DNA from: CBDESM01 sp965242485 | GTDB lineage: Bacteria; Chloroflexota; Dehalococcoidia; Bin125 | Assembly: GCA_965242485.1 (NCBI GenBank) | Contig: CBDESM010000003.1 | Span: 2,480,001-2,544,000, forward strand | Direction: 5' to 3' | Length of the DNA: 64,000 nt | Shown here: positions 1-8,825 of the stretch, in pieces | Layout: every line of letters begins with the position of its first letter | How positions within the stretch are numbered: position 1 is the first letter of the stretch | Notes under the pieces: generated by a model | Told to the model about the DNA's origin: nothing | The model's input: only the letters and a program-made list of their open reading frames with translations | Databases searched by the model: none | Made by a program: the position numbers and the translations under genes

Positions 1-153
1 CGGACCGCGGAGGCGATGCCGGCGGTGCAGCTGGTCAATCCCTACGGGCTGCACGCGCGGCGGGCCCATGTGTTCAATCTGACGACGACCTACTTCGCGC
101 ATGATCCGGCACGGGCGGCGTCGCAGTTGGCGCGGGTCTGGATGGCGCGATAG
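1..153 (+). CDS. 3' end of an unrecognised protein (partial)
   Basis: Frame 1 is open from the window edge to a TAG at 151-153, giving the last 50 residues of a protein that starts outside the window. The tail contains NPYGLHARRAHVFNLTTTYF and ends in RVWMAR. I do not recognise the family. Codon use (GC-rich third positions) looks like a real gene. No downstream partner overlaps it; the next gene starts 73 bp later. Confidence 0.55.
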   Translation, partial: RTAEAMPAVQLVNPYGLHARRAHVFNLTTTYFAHDPARAASQLARVWMAR

Positions 154-225
154 CCGCGTCCGTGCGCGTACGCGGCGATCCGCGCTACTGTGGATCGCGC
201 GGCGGGCGGCTGGACGGAATCTGCG

Positions 226-1590
226 ATGTTGCGTACGCGCGTGAGCGGTTCGGCCGCGTTCCTCGCCTCCCTGCTTGCCCTGATAGCGGCGGCCTTCCTG
301 CTCGTCGCCTGCAGCGGAGACGACGACGAAGCGGAACAACCGCAGCAGGCGGCGGAACAGCAGCAGCCCCGCAGCGCCTTCCCCGAACGAACCGAGACCA
401 ATCAAGCCCCGGCTGCCTCGAACCCCGGCGCCGCCTCCGCCTCCGGCAGCGCGCAACAGTCGAGCGCATCCTCATCTGCAGGCGGCTCGACGACTTCGAC
501 CGCTGCAGCGTCGACAACGTCCGCAAACGACGATTCCGACGGGACCGAGCCGGCCGCGGAGAGCACGGAAGAGGAACAGGACGAAGATTTCGAAACGGTC
601 CCCGACGAGCCCGACGACGGCTCCGAGCCGATCCCCTACGTGGTCAAGGGCGGCGATACTTTGGCCGACATCGCCCGCCGCTTCTCAGTCGATATCGATC
701 GGCTGATCGCGTACAACAACCTGCTCAACGCCAACCTGCTCGTGGTCGGCCAGCTGCTCTACATCCCGACCGGCGCAGCAGCCTTCCCCGTCGCGGGCGG
801 CACCGAATCCTTCGTCGCGGTCGATCCCGCCGAGCAGATGCCGAACGGGATCGAGCTGCCGCGCCCCGCCTCGGCCTGGGGCACGCCGCTGACCGTGCGC
901 GCCGCGCAGTTCCCCCAGCCGCCGGCCGAGGTCGTGTTCGACGCCGTGCCGGCCCGGCCGCAGAACTTCCTCGACTACGGCGCGCACGCACTGCCCTGGC
1001 TGCACGGCAAATCGACGATCCGCGAGATCACCGACCTCTACCTGGCCTGGCCGATGCCGGCGCAGGCCGACCGCCCCGACCGCATCCATCTGATCGATAC
1101 CGACGCCAGCGGCCAGTCGAGCGTGGCGCTGATCTTCAACAACCCGAATTCCTTCGCCGCCGAACTGCCGCCCGCCAATCTGGTCGTGTTCGACCGCGTG
1201 CCCGGCGCCGCGCTCAAGTACCGCATCGCCTACGACCACGCCCTCGCCTACGGCCGCGAGCCGCACGATCTCCGCTTCGTCGGCGACGTCGACCTGACCG
1301 GCGACCGCCGCCGCGACCTCGCCTTCCGCGAAACCGCCTGCACCGAAACCGGCTGCACCAGCGCCTTCTACGCGCTCGAAAGCACCAGCGACGGCTACCG
1401 CGTCATCACCGGCCCGCAAGCGATCATCGGCGACGTCGCCGAAATCGAACTCGGCGACGCCACCAACGACGGGATCAGCGACATCATCATCATCGGCGAC
1501 CCCCCCGGCCCGCCCAACGGCCCCCACCGCATCATCCTCACCGCCGAAAACAACCGCCTAGTCCAACACGGCCCCCCCACCCCCCGCTGA
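226..1590 (+). CDS. LysM-domain lipoprotein
   Basis: 454-residue predicted lipoprotein. The N-terminus has a basic start, a hydrophobic run and a lipobox LVAC with Cys at residue 29, followed by an acidic SGDDDE stretch and a long Ser/Thr/Ala/Glu-rich linker (about 30-130). A single LysM domain (about 138-183) contains GDTLADIARRFSV and ends GQLLYIP, so the protein should bind glycan or peptidoglycan outside the membrane. The remaining 270 residues have Asp-rich stretches (DVDLTGDRRRDLAF, ELGDATNDGISDI) resembling FG-GAP/VCBS-like repeats. I chose the ATG at 226 because it places the signal peptide at the N-terminus; an upstream in-frame ATG at 190 would add 12 residues. The coding end contains C8 and C6 runs. 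Confidence 0.85.
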   Translation: MLRTRVSGSAAFLASLLALIAAAFLLVACSGDDDEAEQPQQAAEQQQPRSAFPERTETNQAPAASNPGAASASGSAQQSSASSSAGGSTTSTAAASTTSANDDSDGTEPAAESTEEEQDEDFETVPDEPDDGSEPIPYVVKGGDTLADIARRFSVDIDRLIAYNNLLNANLLVVGQLLYIPTGAAAFPVAGGTESFVAVDPAEQMPNGIELPRPASAWGTPLTVRAAQFPQPPAEVVFDAVPARPQNFLDYGAHALPWLHGKSTIREITDLYLAWPMPAQADRPDRIHLIDTDASGQSSVALIFNNPNSFAAELPPANLVVFDRVPGAALKYRIAYDHALAYGREPHDLRFVGDVDLTGDRRRDLAFRETACTETGCTSAFYALESTSDGYRVITGPQAIIGDVAEIELGDATNDGISDIIIIGDPPGPPNGPHRIILTAENNRLVQHGPPTPR

Positions 1591-2353
1591 TCCCGCCTCA
1601 TCCGCTCTGCAATAGCCCGCAGCACTTCTGAAGACGCAGTGCGATCTGTTCCCGCCCGAATTCGCACATTCTCACTTCGCTCACCCAATCAGACACCCCT
1701 GAGGCGCGGAACAATTCCCCTCGTACTCAACGAGGCTCCCGGATTGTCGACCGTGCGTACCAGCTGATCAGCCATACGTTGGGTTTGCAGAGCGCGCACT
1801 GCGGGACTGAATTGAAAGCCCATACAGAGATGTTTCTCCTCAATACCGCCCGATATGCAAGGCACGGGGGATCATCTTGCCAGCGCGCGAACTCGCAAGT
1901 CCGCCATTGGGAAGACTCCGTTGCCGATCTGTCGGCCAGCTCACTCGCGTCGTGGCCCCCGGAGCAGCGGCTTGACCGGATCAGCTGGCTCAGGAACTCG
2001 TAGACGATCATCTGATCATCGACGAGCAAGGTCGCGCAGATCGCATGCACGAGGATTCGATTTCCTCTCGCCGCTCGAGCAGCGTTGGGCGCTCGGGCTG
2101 GCCGTGTTGCCGGACCACAAGGCGTTCCTTGAGGAGCAGGCGCGGGCGGGCCGCTGGCGGCTCACTGCGCGTTGGCGGCTGGCGACTTGCGGGTAAACGC
2201 GCGCCGGGCGAATCGCCGCTCTGCTGCGGCGGCGTTGTCCCTGCGGGGTCGGCTGGGCGGGGGCGGGCGCGAATGTTCGGGCTTTCGTAGGATCGCGGGA
2301 TGCTGTGCAGCGTCTTCCGCGTCGCCGTCCATGCCGTAGCCGCGAGCCGCTAG
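1591..2353. other. intergenic region, possible decayed gene
   Basis: There is no intact gene I can defend in these 763 bases. Between about 1920 and 2196 on the plus strand, protein-like stretches appear in different frames (SLASWPPEQRLDRISWL, then LAQELVDDHLIIDEQGRAD, then FLSPLEQRWALGLAVLPDHK). This pattern fits a small gene broken by frameshifts. A C-rich stretch follows the upstream LysM gene. No homology was checked. Confidence 0.3.
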
Positions 2354-4462
2354 ATGTCGCTGGTGCGGCGGCCGCGGCGGCGGTTCGGGCAGCCGGCGCG
2401 GGCGCCGGCCGCGTTCTATCGGCGGCTGCCCTCGTGGCTGCGGCTGCCGGCCGAGCTGATCCCGATCCTGATCGCAATCGCGGTCGGCCTCGTCTCCGGG
2501 CTCGGCGCGGTCGCGCTGGAAGAGCTGACCTTCCTGCTCGAGGGCCTCTTCGACGATCTGCGCCAAGCGCTCGACGACCTCGCCGGCGGCTGGACGCTGT
2601 TCCTGGTGCCGATCATCGCCGCGATCCCGGTGGCGCTGATCGTCACGTTCATCTCACCCGAATCGCGGGGGGCGGGCGTGCCCTACGTGATGCTCGCGGT
2701 CGAAACCGCGGGCGGCTTCGTGCGCCCGCTGATCGCGCCGGCCAAGGTGCTGGCCACCGCCCTCACGCTCGGCGGCGGCGGCGCGGCCGGACGCGAGGGT
2801 CCGATCGTGCTGGTCGCCGCCTCGCTCTCGTCGAGCGTGGGCCGGATCGCGCGGCAGCCGTCCGACATGCTCGTGCTGATGGTCGCCGGCGGCGCGGCCG
2901 GCGGGATCGCGGCCACCTTCAATACGCCGATCGCCGGCATCTTCTTCGCGCTCGAAGTCGTGCTGCGCCGCTTCTCGATCCGCAACTTCACCATCGTCGT
3001 CGTCTCCGCCGTCGTCGCCACCCTGATCGCGCAGGCGATCGTCGACCCGGAGGCCGGCTCGGAGCTGGGCGTCCTGCCCTCGTACGCGCTCGAGAACGCG
3101 CTCGAGGTCGTGCTCGCGGTCGTGGTCGGCCTGGCCGCGGCCGGCGTCGGCCTGCTGTTCGTGCGCACCCGCTTCTTCACCGAGGACCTGTTCGAGTTCG
3201 CCGGCGTGCCGAAGCTGCTGCAGCCCGTCATCGGGATGGGGATCGTCGGCGCGCTGGCGCTGCTCGAGTCCGGCATCCTCGGCTCCGGACTGGACCAGAT
3301 CGCCGGCTTCGCGGCCGGCGAAGAGTCGGTGCGCGCGCTCGGCCTGCTGATCGGCCTCAAGGTACTGGCCGCCTCGGCCACGATCGGCTCCGGCGCGTCG
3401 GGCGGCGCATTCGCCCCGCTGCTGTTCATCGGCGCGGCGCTGGGCGCGCTGATGGGCGCGGGTTTCGAGGCCGCCCTGCCGGGCCAGGTCGGCGACGTCG
3501 GCGCTTACGCGGTGGTCGGCATGGCCGCCGTCTTCGCCGCCGCCGCGCGCGCGCCGATGACCTCCGTCTTCATCGTCTTCGAACTCTCCGGCTACGCCCT
3601 GATCGTGCCGATGATGGCCGCCGTCGCCGTCGCCACCGCCATCGCCTCGCTGGTCACGCGCGACACGATCTACAACGTGCGCCTGCGCCGCGCCGGCCTC
3701 GACGTGCGCGAGGAGGCCGACCGCAACCCGCTCGACGAAATCTCGGTCGCCGCGATGATGCGCACCGATACGCCCGTCGTCAACCGCACCGCGACGATCC
3801 AGGACCTCGCCCGCGCGATGGGGCAGTCGTCCGCCAACGTCGTCGCCGTGACCGACCTGCAGAACCGCTTCATCGGCCTCGTCTCCGCGACCGACGTGAC
3901 CTCGGCGCTGGAACGCAACGAGTTCAGCAGCATCGCGCGGGACCTCTCCGTCATCGCGCCGGTGCGCGTGCACCCCGACGACTCCCTGCGCCGCGCGCTC
4001 TCGCTGCTGGTCGAGCACGACGTGCGCCAGCTGCCCGTCGTCGCGCGCGCCGACGCGAGCCGGCTGATGGGGATGATCACCCAGCGCGATGTGCTGCTCG
4101 CCGTCGCGCATCCGCCCGCCGATCAGCAAGCCGGGCCGACCGCGCCCGTGCGCCAGCTCACCGGCGCCGTCCAAATCGAGGTCAACGTCAACCCCAGCTC
4201 GGCCGCCGCCGGAGTCGCCGTCGAGCAACTGCCCTTGCCCGAAGACGCGGTCGTCACCGCCATCTACCGCCGCGGCGACGTCGTGGTCCCGCGCCACGAC
4301 GCGCAGATCGAGGCGAACGACCTGGTGATCGTCCTGGCCGTGCCCGAGTACGAGGGCGCCGTCCGCGCCGCCTTCGAGCCGCCGTCCGAACGCGACCGTT
4401 CGCAGTGGTGGTTCCTGCCCCAGGCCCCGCCGCCGCCCTCGGACCGCGGACGGGAGCGCTGA
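2354..4462 (+). CDS. ClC-family chloride channel/antiporter with CBS pair and TrkA-C domain
   Basis: 702 residues. The membrane part (about 30-430) carries the ClC selectivity-filter signatures: SRGAGVPYVM (variant of GSGIP), AGREGP with the gating glutamate (about 148), and GASGGAFAPLL (GxFxP). A pair of CBS domains follows (about 465-580), which in this family bind adenine nucleotides. The C-terminal TrkA-C/RCK-C-like segment (about 605-675) contains LPEDAVVTAIYRRGD and NDLVIVLAVPE. It should move chloride, or exchange chloride for protons, across the inner membrane with cytosolic ligand control. Its TGA overlaps the ATG of the next gene (TGATG), so the two are probably co-translated. Confidence 0.93.
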   Translation: MSLVRRPRRRFGQPARAPAAFYRRLPSWLRLPAELIPILIAIAVGLVSGLGAVALEELTFLLEGLFDDLRQALDDLAGGWTLFLVPIIAAIPVALIVTFISPESRGAGVPYVMLAVETAGGFVRPLIAPAKVLATALTLGGGGAAGREGPIVLVAASLSSSVGRIARQPSDMLVLMVAGGAAGGIAATFNTPIAGIFFALEVVLRRFSIRNFTIVVVSAVVATLIAQAIVDPEAGSELGVLPSYALENALEVVLAVVVGLAAAGVGLLFVRTRFFTEDLFEFAGVPKLLQPVIGMGIVGALALLESGILGSGLDQIAGFAAGEESVRALGLLIGLKVLAASATIGSGASGGAFAPLLFIGAALGALMGAGFEAALPGQVGDVGAYAVVGMAAVFAAAARAPMTSVFIVFELSGYALIVPMMAAVAVATAIASLVTRDTIYNVRLRRAGLDVREEADRNPLDEISVAAMMRTDTPVVNRTATIQDLARAMGQSSANVVAVTDLQNRFIGLVSATDVTSALERNEFSSIARDLSVIAPVRVHPDDSLRRALSLLVEHDVRQLPVVARADASRLMGMITQRDVLLAVAHPPADQQAGPTAPVRQLTGAVQIEVNVNPSSAAAGVAVEQLPLPEDAVVTAIYRRGDVVVPRHDAQIEANDLVIVLAVPEYEGAVRAAFEPPSERDRSQWWFLPQAPPPPSDRGRER

Positions 4463-4893
4463 TGGCCGCCCCCGGCCAGCCCGAACGCCGCATCTTCACG
4501 CTCGCGCAGGCGCGGCGGATGCTGCCCGAAGTCGCGGCCACCGTGACCGTGATGGTGCGGCGGGTGCGCCGCGCGCGGCAGCTCGGCGCGCTCCGCGGGT
4601 CGCTCCAGCGCAGCGCCGGCAGCGACGGCGCGCCCGTCGAAGCCGACGCCGCCGCGCTCGACGCCGAACTCGAACGCCTGCAAGCGCAGATCGAGCAGCT
4701 GATCGAGTACATCCGCAACCTCGGCGTCGAAATCAAGGACCTCGACCGCGGCCTCGTCGACTGGGTCGCGCTGCGCGACGGCCGCGAGGTCTATCTCTGC
4801 TGGCAGCACGGCGAGCGCTCCATCGCCCACTGGCACGAGCTCCACACAGGCTTCGCCGGCCGCCAGCCGATCATCCCCGAAGAATGGACCTGA
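4462..4893 (+). CDS. DUF2203-family protein
   Basis: 143 residues. It begins with an FTLAQARRMLPEV motif, has a central helical, coiled-coil-prone part (about 60-95), and a C-terminal signature DLDRGLVDWVALRDGREVYL plus CWQHGE and FAGRQPI. These are the usual landmarks of the DUF2203 family, whose biochemical function is unknown. The ATG overlaps the stop of the ClC channel by one base, indicating an operon. Confidence 0.85.
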   Translation: MAAPGQPERRIFTLAQARRMLPEVAATVTVMVRRVRRARQLGALRGSLQRSAGSDGAPVEADAAALDAELERLQAQIEQLIEYIRNLGVEIKDLDRGLVDWVALRDGREVYLCWQHGERSIAHWHELHTGFAGRQPIIPEEWT

Positions 4894-4934
4894 CCCCGCC
4901 GCCCGCTCGCTACCATGAACGATCGAGGTAGCAG

Positions 4935-5585
4935 ATGCCGACCGCAGTTGCAGCCGACCCGATCGAAGAAGCCATCGCCCAAATGCGCGGCATCGGCGAG
5001 GCCTGCGTCCAAACATCCAGGCCAGTCACGGCGGAGTACCTGCACGAACTCAACATCAAGCACGAGAACCTCGCCTTCCAAGCGGCTTCCGAAACGGAGA
5101 TCATCATCGCCGGACCACCAGGTGGCTACTCGCCGAAAATCAACGACAACGTCCTCCGCCAAGTGGACGGCTGGCATCTCACCGCCGGCGGCGACTCGAC
5201 TCTGTCGCCCCGCGGCTACGACCCACCCGGTGGACGCGCTTGGATCCCCGACGGCAGCTGGATGAGCGACGAGACGCTGGCCGAGTTCGAGCGGCTCGGG
5301 CAGCCCGGCTGGTCCAGCGGTTTCCTGCAAATCGCGCCCGACTTCATCTTGGAAGTCCGCTCGCCCTCTCAATCGCTCGCCGATCAACAGCAGAAAATGA
5401 CCGAATGGGCCGCCACCGGCGTCAAACTCGGCCTGCTGATCGACCCCGAGCACAAGACCGCGTGGCTCTATCGGCCTGATGGTTCCGTCGCGGAACACCG
5501 CCAACCCGCGACGCTCTCGATGGAGCCCGAGATGCCCGGACTCACGCTCGATTTCACCGAAATCTGGGAGTTCCCCTGGGTCTGA
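4935..5585 (+). CDS. Uma2-family (PD-(D/E)xK-like) protein, tandem copy 1
   Basis: 216 residues, Uma2/DUF820 family. Family members have a PD-(D/E)xK nuclease fold, but their role is poorly known. The motif region reads APDFILEVRSPSQS (PD then E), followed by QQQKMTEWAATGVKLGLLIDP with the conserved Lys. The protein ends LDFTEIWEFPWV. It is the first of three tandem paralogues with near-identical N-terminal 60 residues and C-terminal halves, separated by a variable middle of about 35 residues. The start at 4935 matches the ATG in the other copies (MPTAVAADPIEEAI). Confidence 0.88.
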   Translation: MPTAVAADPIEEAIAQMRGIGEACVQTSRPVTAEYLHELNIKHENLAFQAASETEIIIAGPPGGYSPKINDNVLRQVDGWHLTAGGDSTLSPRGYDPPGGRAWIPDGSWMSDETLAEFERLGQPGWSSGFLQIAPDFILEVRSPSQSLADQQQKMTEWAATGVKLGLLIDPEHKTAWLYRPDGSVAEHRQPATLSMEPEMPGLTLDFTEIWEFPWV

Positions 5586-5627
5586 GACCACCCCGCTCGA
5601 CGGTTACCATTGGAGCCGGAGCTAGCC

Positions 5628-6281
5628 ATGCCGACCGCAGTCGCAGCCGACCCGATCGAAGAGGCAATCGCCCAAATGCACGGCATCGGCGAGGCCTGCG
5701 TCCGGGCGCCCCGTCCGATCACGGCGGAATATCTGCACGAACTCAACATCAAGCACGAGAACCTCGCCTTCCAGGCTGCTTCGGAAACGGAGATCATCAT
5801 CGCCGGACCACCAGGTGGCTACTCGCCAGACGTCCAAGACCTCGCCTATGAGCAGCTGGCCATATGGCGGCAGCGCCTAGCGGGCGGCATCGCGCGGACT
5901 GGCTCCCGCGGCTTCGACCCGCCGGGCGGGCTGCCTTGGATCCCCGACGGCAGCTGGCTGAGCGATGAGACATTGGCCGAGTGGGAACGGCTCGGCAGGC
6001 CGGGCTATTCCTCCGGGTTCTGGCAAATCACGCCAGATTTCATCCTCGAAGTCCGTTCGCCAAGTCAATCAGTCGCCAGCCAGCAACGCAAAATGCAAGG
6101 CTGGGCCGCCGCCGGCGTCAAACTCGGCCTCTTGATCGACCCCGAACACAAGACCGCTTGGCTCTATCGGCCCGACGGCTCCGTGACAGAGCATCGCCGG
6201 CCCGCGACGCTTTCAATGGAGCCGGAAATGCCCGGACTCACGCTCGATTTCTCCGAAATCTGGGAGTTTCCTTGGGTCTGA
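5628..6281 (+). CDS. Uma2-family protein, tandem copy 2
   Basis: 217 residues, the same family as the preceding copy. It keeps TPDFILEVRSPSQS, the conserved Lys and the LDFSEIWEFPWV end. The middle (after IIIAGPPGGYSP) differs: DVQDLAYEQLAIWRQRLAGG. I chose the ATG at 5628 because copies 1 and 3 begin with the same MPTAVAADP; an in-frame TTG lies 18 bases upstream. A block reading cggttaccattggag precedes this copy and copy 3, so the upstream region was duplicated too. Confidence 0.88.
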   Translation: MPTAVAADPIEEAIAQMHGIGEACVRAPRPITAEYLHELNIKHENLAFQAASETEIIIAGPPGGYSPDVQDLAYEQLAIWRQRLAGGIARTGSRGFDPPGGLPWIPDGSWLSDETLAEWERLGRPGYSSGFWQITPDFILEVRSPSQSVASQQRKMQGWAAAGVKLGLLIDPEHKTAWLYRPDGSVTEHRRPATLSMEPEMPGLTLDFSEIWEFPWV

Positions 6282-6324
6282 GTCCGCGCCCGTTCGACGG
6301 TTACCATTGGAGTCGGAGCAGGCC

Positions 6325-6978
6325 ATGCCGACTGCAGTAGCAGCAGACCCAATCGAAGAAGCGATCTCCCGCATGCGCGGCATCGGCGAGACCTGTGTCT
6401 CAGCAGCCCGGCCGATCACGGCCGAGTACCTGCACGAACTCAACGTCAAGCACGAGAACCTCGCCTTTCAGGCTGCTTCTGAAACGGAGATCATCATCGC
6501 CGGACCACCAGGCGGCCCTTCGCCAAGATCGGAACACCGCGTCGTTCGTCAAGTGGACCACTGGGGCTTGGTCCGCGCCGGCGGCGACGCCATCGCGTCG
6601 GCCCGCGGTTTCGACCCGCCGGGCGGGCTGCCTTGGATCCCCGACGGCAGCTGGCTGAGCGATGAGACCTTGGCCGAATGGGAACGGCTCGGCAGGCCCG
6701 GCTATTCCTCCGGGTTCTGGCAAATCACGCCCGATTTCATTCTTGAAGTCCGTTCGCCGGGACAGTCGGTCGCCAGCCAGCAGCGCAAAATGCAGGGCTG
6801 GGCCGCCACCGGCGTCAAACTCGGCCTGCTGATCGACCCGGAGAGCAAGACCGCTTGGCTCTACCGGCCCGACGGCTCCGTGACGGAGCATCGCCGGCCT
6901 GAGACGCTCTCGATGGAGCCGGAGATGCCCGGGCTTGTGCTTGAATTCTCCGAAATCTGGGAGTTTCCTTGGGTCTAA
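6325..6978 (+). CDS. Uma2-family protein, tandem copy 3
   Basis: 217 residues. Motif region TPDFILEVRSPGQS, conserved Lys in QRKMQGWAATGVKL, end LEFSEIWEFPWV. The variable middle reads RSEHRVVRQVDHWGLVRAGG. The start was chosen to match copies 1 and 2. Its stop overlaps the stop of the convergent ABC ATPase gene by 4 bp. Confidence 0.88.
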   Translation: MPTAVAADPIEEAISRMRGIGETCVSAARPITAEYLHELNVKHENLAFQAASETEIIIAGPPGGPSPRSEHRVVRQVDHWGLVRAGGDAIASARGFDPPGGLPWIPDGSWLSDETLAEWERLGRPGYSSGFWQITPDFILEVRSPGQSVASQQRKMQGWAATGVKLGLLIDPESKTAWLYRPDGSVTEHRRPETLSMEPEMPGLVLEFSEIWEFPWV

Positions 6979-7841
6979 TTTTCCTGTGCGTGTTCCTCGC
7001 CGTGGGGGTGGCCTTCGGCGTGGGCGTGGTCGTCGCCCAGGTGCAGGCGCATGTCGTCTGCGAGCGGCGCGGTTTCGGTGGCGGCGCGCTCGTCGACGCG
7101 GCGCGAGACGATCGCCAGTTCGCGCCCGAACGTGCGGCGCAGCACGTCCTCGGTCAGCACCACCGACGGCATTCCTTCGGCGAGCACGCAGCAGTCGCAC
7201 ATGCAGATCGCGTGCACGTAGTGGTCGACCACTGAAATCAGGTCGTGCGTCGCGATCACGACGGTGGTGCCCGACGAGGCGATGTCGCAGAGTTTTTCGA
7301 CCAAGGCGTCATCGGCGGCGGCGTCGAGCGCGGCGGCGGGCTCGTCGAGCAGCAGCAGGCTCGGCTCGCGCACGAGTGCGCGGGCGATCAGCACCCGCTT
7401 GCGCTCGCCGCCCGACAGCTCGGAGATCTGCCGATCCCGCAGGTGCGCCGCATCCACCATCTCGAGCGCGGCGATCAAATGATCATCCCCCCGCCGCGAC
7501 CGGGGCTGGGCGATCCGGCGGCGCCAGCCGAAGCGGTAGCGCCCCATCGCCACGACCTCGAGGACCGAGATCGGGAAGCTCCAGTCCACCTCGCTGGTCT
7601 GCGGCATGTAGCCGATCCGCGAGCGCGCCCGACGCGGCGGTTGGCCGTCGACCAGCACTTCGCCGCGGCTCGCGGGCAGCAGGCCCACGATCGTTTTGAG
7701 CAGCGTCGACTTGCCCGACCCGTTGCCGCCGATCACCGCCGTGAACGCGCCGCTGGGAATGCGCAGGTCGATCTCCTGCAAGATCGGCGTCCGCCCGTAG
7801 CCCGCGCTCACGCCTCTCAGTTCAATCTCCGCCCCGGTCAT
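6975..7841 (-). CDS. metal-type ABC transporter ATP-binding protein with His-rich tail
   Basis: 288 residues. Walker A GGNGSGKST, Q-loop region GYMPQTSEVDWSFPI, signature LSGGERKRV, Walker B LLLLDEP and switch His in VIATHD. The overall form, including the ISVLEVVAMGRY stretch, resembles the ZnuC/MntB-type ATPases of zinc, manganese and iron importers. The C-terminus has CMCDCC and ends in a His-rich tail (DDHAHAEGHPHGEEHA) that could bind metal. No permease or substrate-binding gene is adjacent on this strand, so it is an orphan here. It is divergent from the BtuF-like gene. Confidence 0.85.
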   Translation of the reverse strand: MTGAEIELRGVSAGYGRTPILQEIDLRIPSGAFTAVIGGNGSGKSTLLKTIVGLLPASRGEVLVDGQPPRRARSRIGYMPQTSEVDWSFPISVLEVVAMGRYRFGWRRRIAQPRSRRGDDHLIAALEMVDAAHLRDRQISELSGGERKRVLIARALVREPSLLLLDEPAAALDAAADDALVEKLCDIASSGTTVVIATHDLISVVDHYVHAICMCDCCVLAEGMPSVVLTEDVLRRTFGRELAIVSRRVDERAATETAPLADDMRLHLGDDHAHAEGHPHGEEHAQEN

Positions 7842-7906
7842 CTCGGCTCAATTCCAGAGGTCTGCGCGAACCCACGATATCAGCACCCCGCCGCGGCGGC
7901 GGGCGG

Positions 7907-7912
7907 TAGGCT
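7907..7912 (+). promoter_or_regulatory. predicted -10 box TAGGCT, leaderless start
   Basis: TAGGCT lies exactly 6 nt before the ATG at 7919. The same TAnnnT-N6-ATG layout precedes the genes at 13984, 40168 and 60229, implying transcription starts at or near the start codon. Confidence 0.5.
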
Positions 7913-7918
7913 GCGGCC

Positions 7919-8815
7919 ATGGCAGAACGGACCGACGCCACGGGCACGACGATCGATCTGCCCTACCCGCCGCGGCGCATCGTTTCGCTGGTCCCGTCCT
8001 ATTCCGAGCTGGTCGCGGCGCTGCGGCTGGCCGACAGGCTGGTCGGCGTCACCCGCTACTGCATCGATCCACCGGAACTGCGGCCGATCCGCAAGATCGG
8101 CGGCACCAAGAACCCCAACCTCGAGCGCATCATCAAGCTCGAACCGGAACTCGTGCTGGCCAACCGGGAGGAGAACCGCGAGGAAGACGTGGCCGATCTG
8201 CGCGATGCCGGCCTCGCCGTCTACGTGGGCGACGTCCGCAGCGTCTCCGGGCTCGGCGAGGACCTCGACAACGTCGCTTCCCTGCTGGCCAGCTCGGCCT
8301 ACCCGCAGCGCAAGCAGCTCGACGCGGCCGCGGACGAGCAGGCGCACTTGGACCACGCCCGGCCGCGCGTCCGCGCCGCCTGCCTGATCTGGCGCAACCC
8401 CTGGATGGCCGCCTCCGGCGACACCTACATCGGCGACCTGCTGCGCAGCGCCGGCGCGATCAACGTCTTCGAGCAGCACCGCGACGGCCGCTACCCGCGC
8501 GTGGCGCTCAAGGAGCTGATCGCCGCCGACCCGGAGGTGGTGCTGCTGCCCGACGAGCCCTACAAGTTCGGCCCGCGCCACCGCGACGAGCTTTCGGCTC
8601 TGCACGGCATGGCCGCCGCGCGCAACGGCAACGTGCTGCTCTGCGACGGGCAAACGCTCACGTGGTGGGGCGTCCGCACCGCCGAAGCGCTCCCCGCCGT
8701 CGCCGCGCTGCTCGACCAAGCGCGCCCGAACTGGCAGGAGGCGCTGGCAGCCGACGACGACCTGCCGCCCGGCCTCAACATCACCGTTGCGCAGCAGGAC
8801 GTGGTCGCCGAGTAG
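7919..8815 (+). CDS. cobalamin/metal-binding periplasmic-type protein (BtuF-like), no signal peptide
   Basis: 298 residues of the helical-backbone metal receptor fold used by BtuF and siderophore-binding proteins. The N-terminal RRIVSLVPSYSELVAAL, GVTRYCIDPP and IGGTKNPNLERI are typical of cobalamin ABC-transporter binding proteins. The C-terminal lobe has RNPWMAASGDTYIGDLLRSAG. No signal peptide or lipobox is present: translation starts directly at MAERTDATG. The protein is therefore probably cytoplasmic, unlike the classical transport component. No permease neighbours it. Confidence 0.8.
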   Translation: MAERTDATGTTIDLPYPPRRIVSLVPSYSELVAALRLADRLVGVTRYCIDPPELRPIRKIGGTKNPNLERIIKLEPELVLANREENREEDVADLRDAGLAVYVGDVRSVSGLGEDLDNVASLLASSAYPQRKQLDAAADEQAHLDHARPRVRAACLIWRNPWMAASGDTYIGDLLRSAGAINVFEQHRDGRYPRVALKELIAADPEVVLLPDEPYKFGPRHRDELSALHGMAAARNGNVLLCDGQTLTWWGVRTAEALPAVAALLDQARPNWQEALAADDDLPPGLNITVAQQDVVAE

Positions 8816-8825
8816 CCGGGCGGCG

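Noticed and set aside
1561..1589. C8 and C6 runs at the end of the LysM gene
   Set aside because: At the very 3' end, short, and unlikely to change function.
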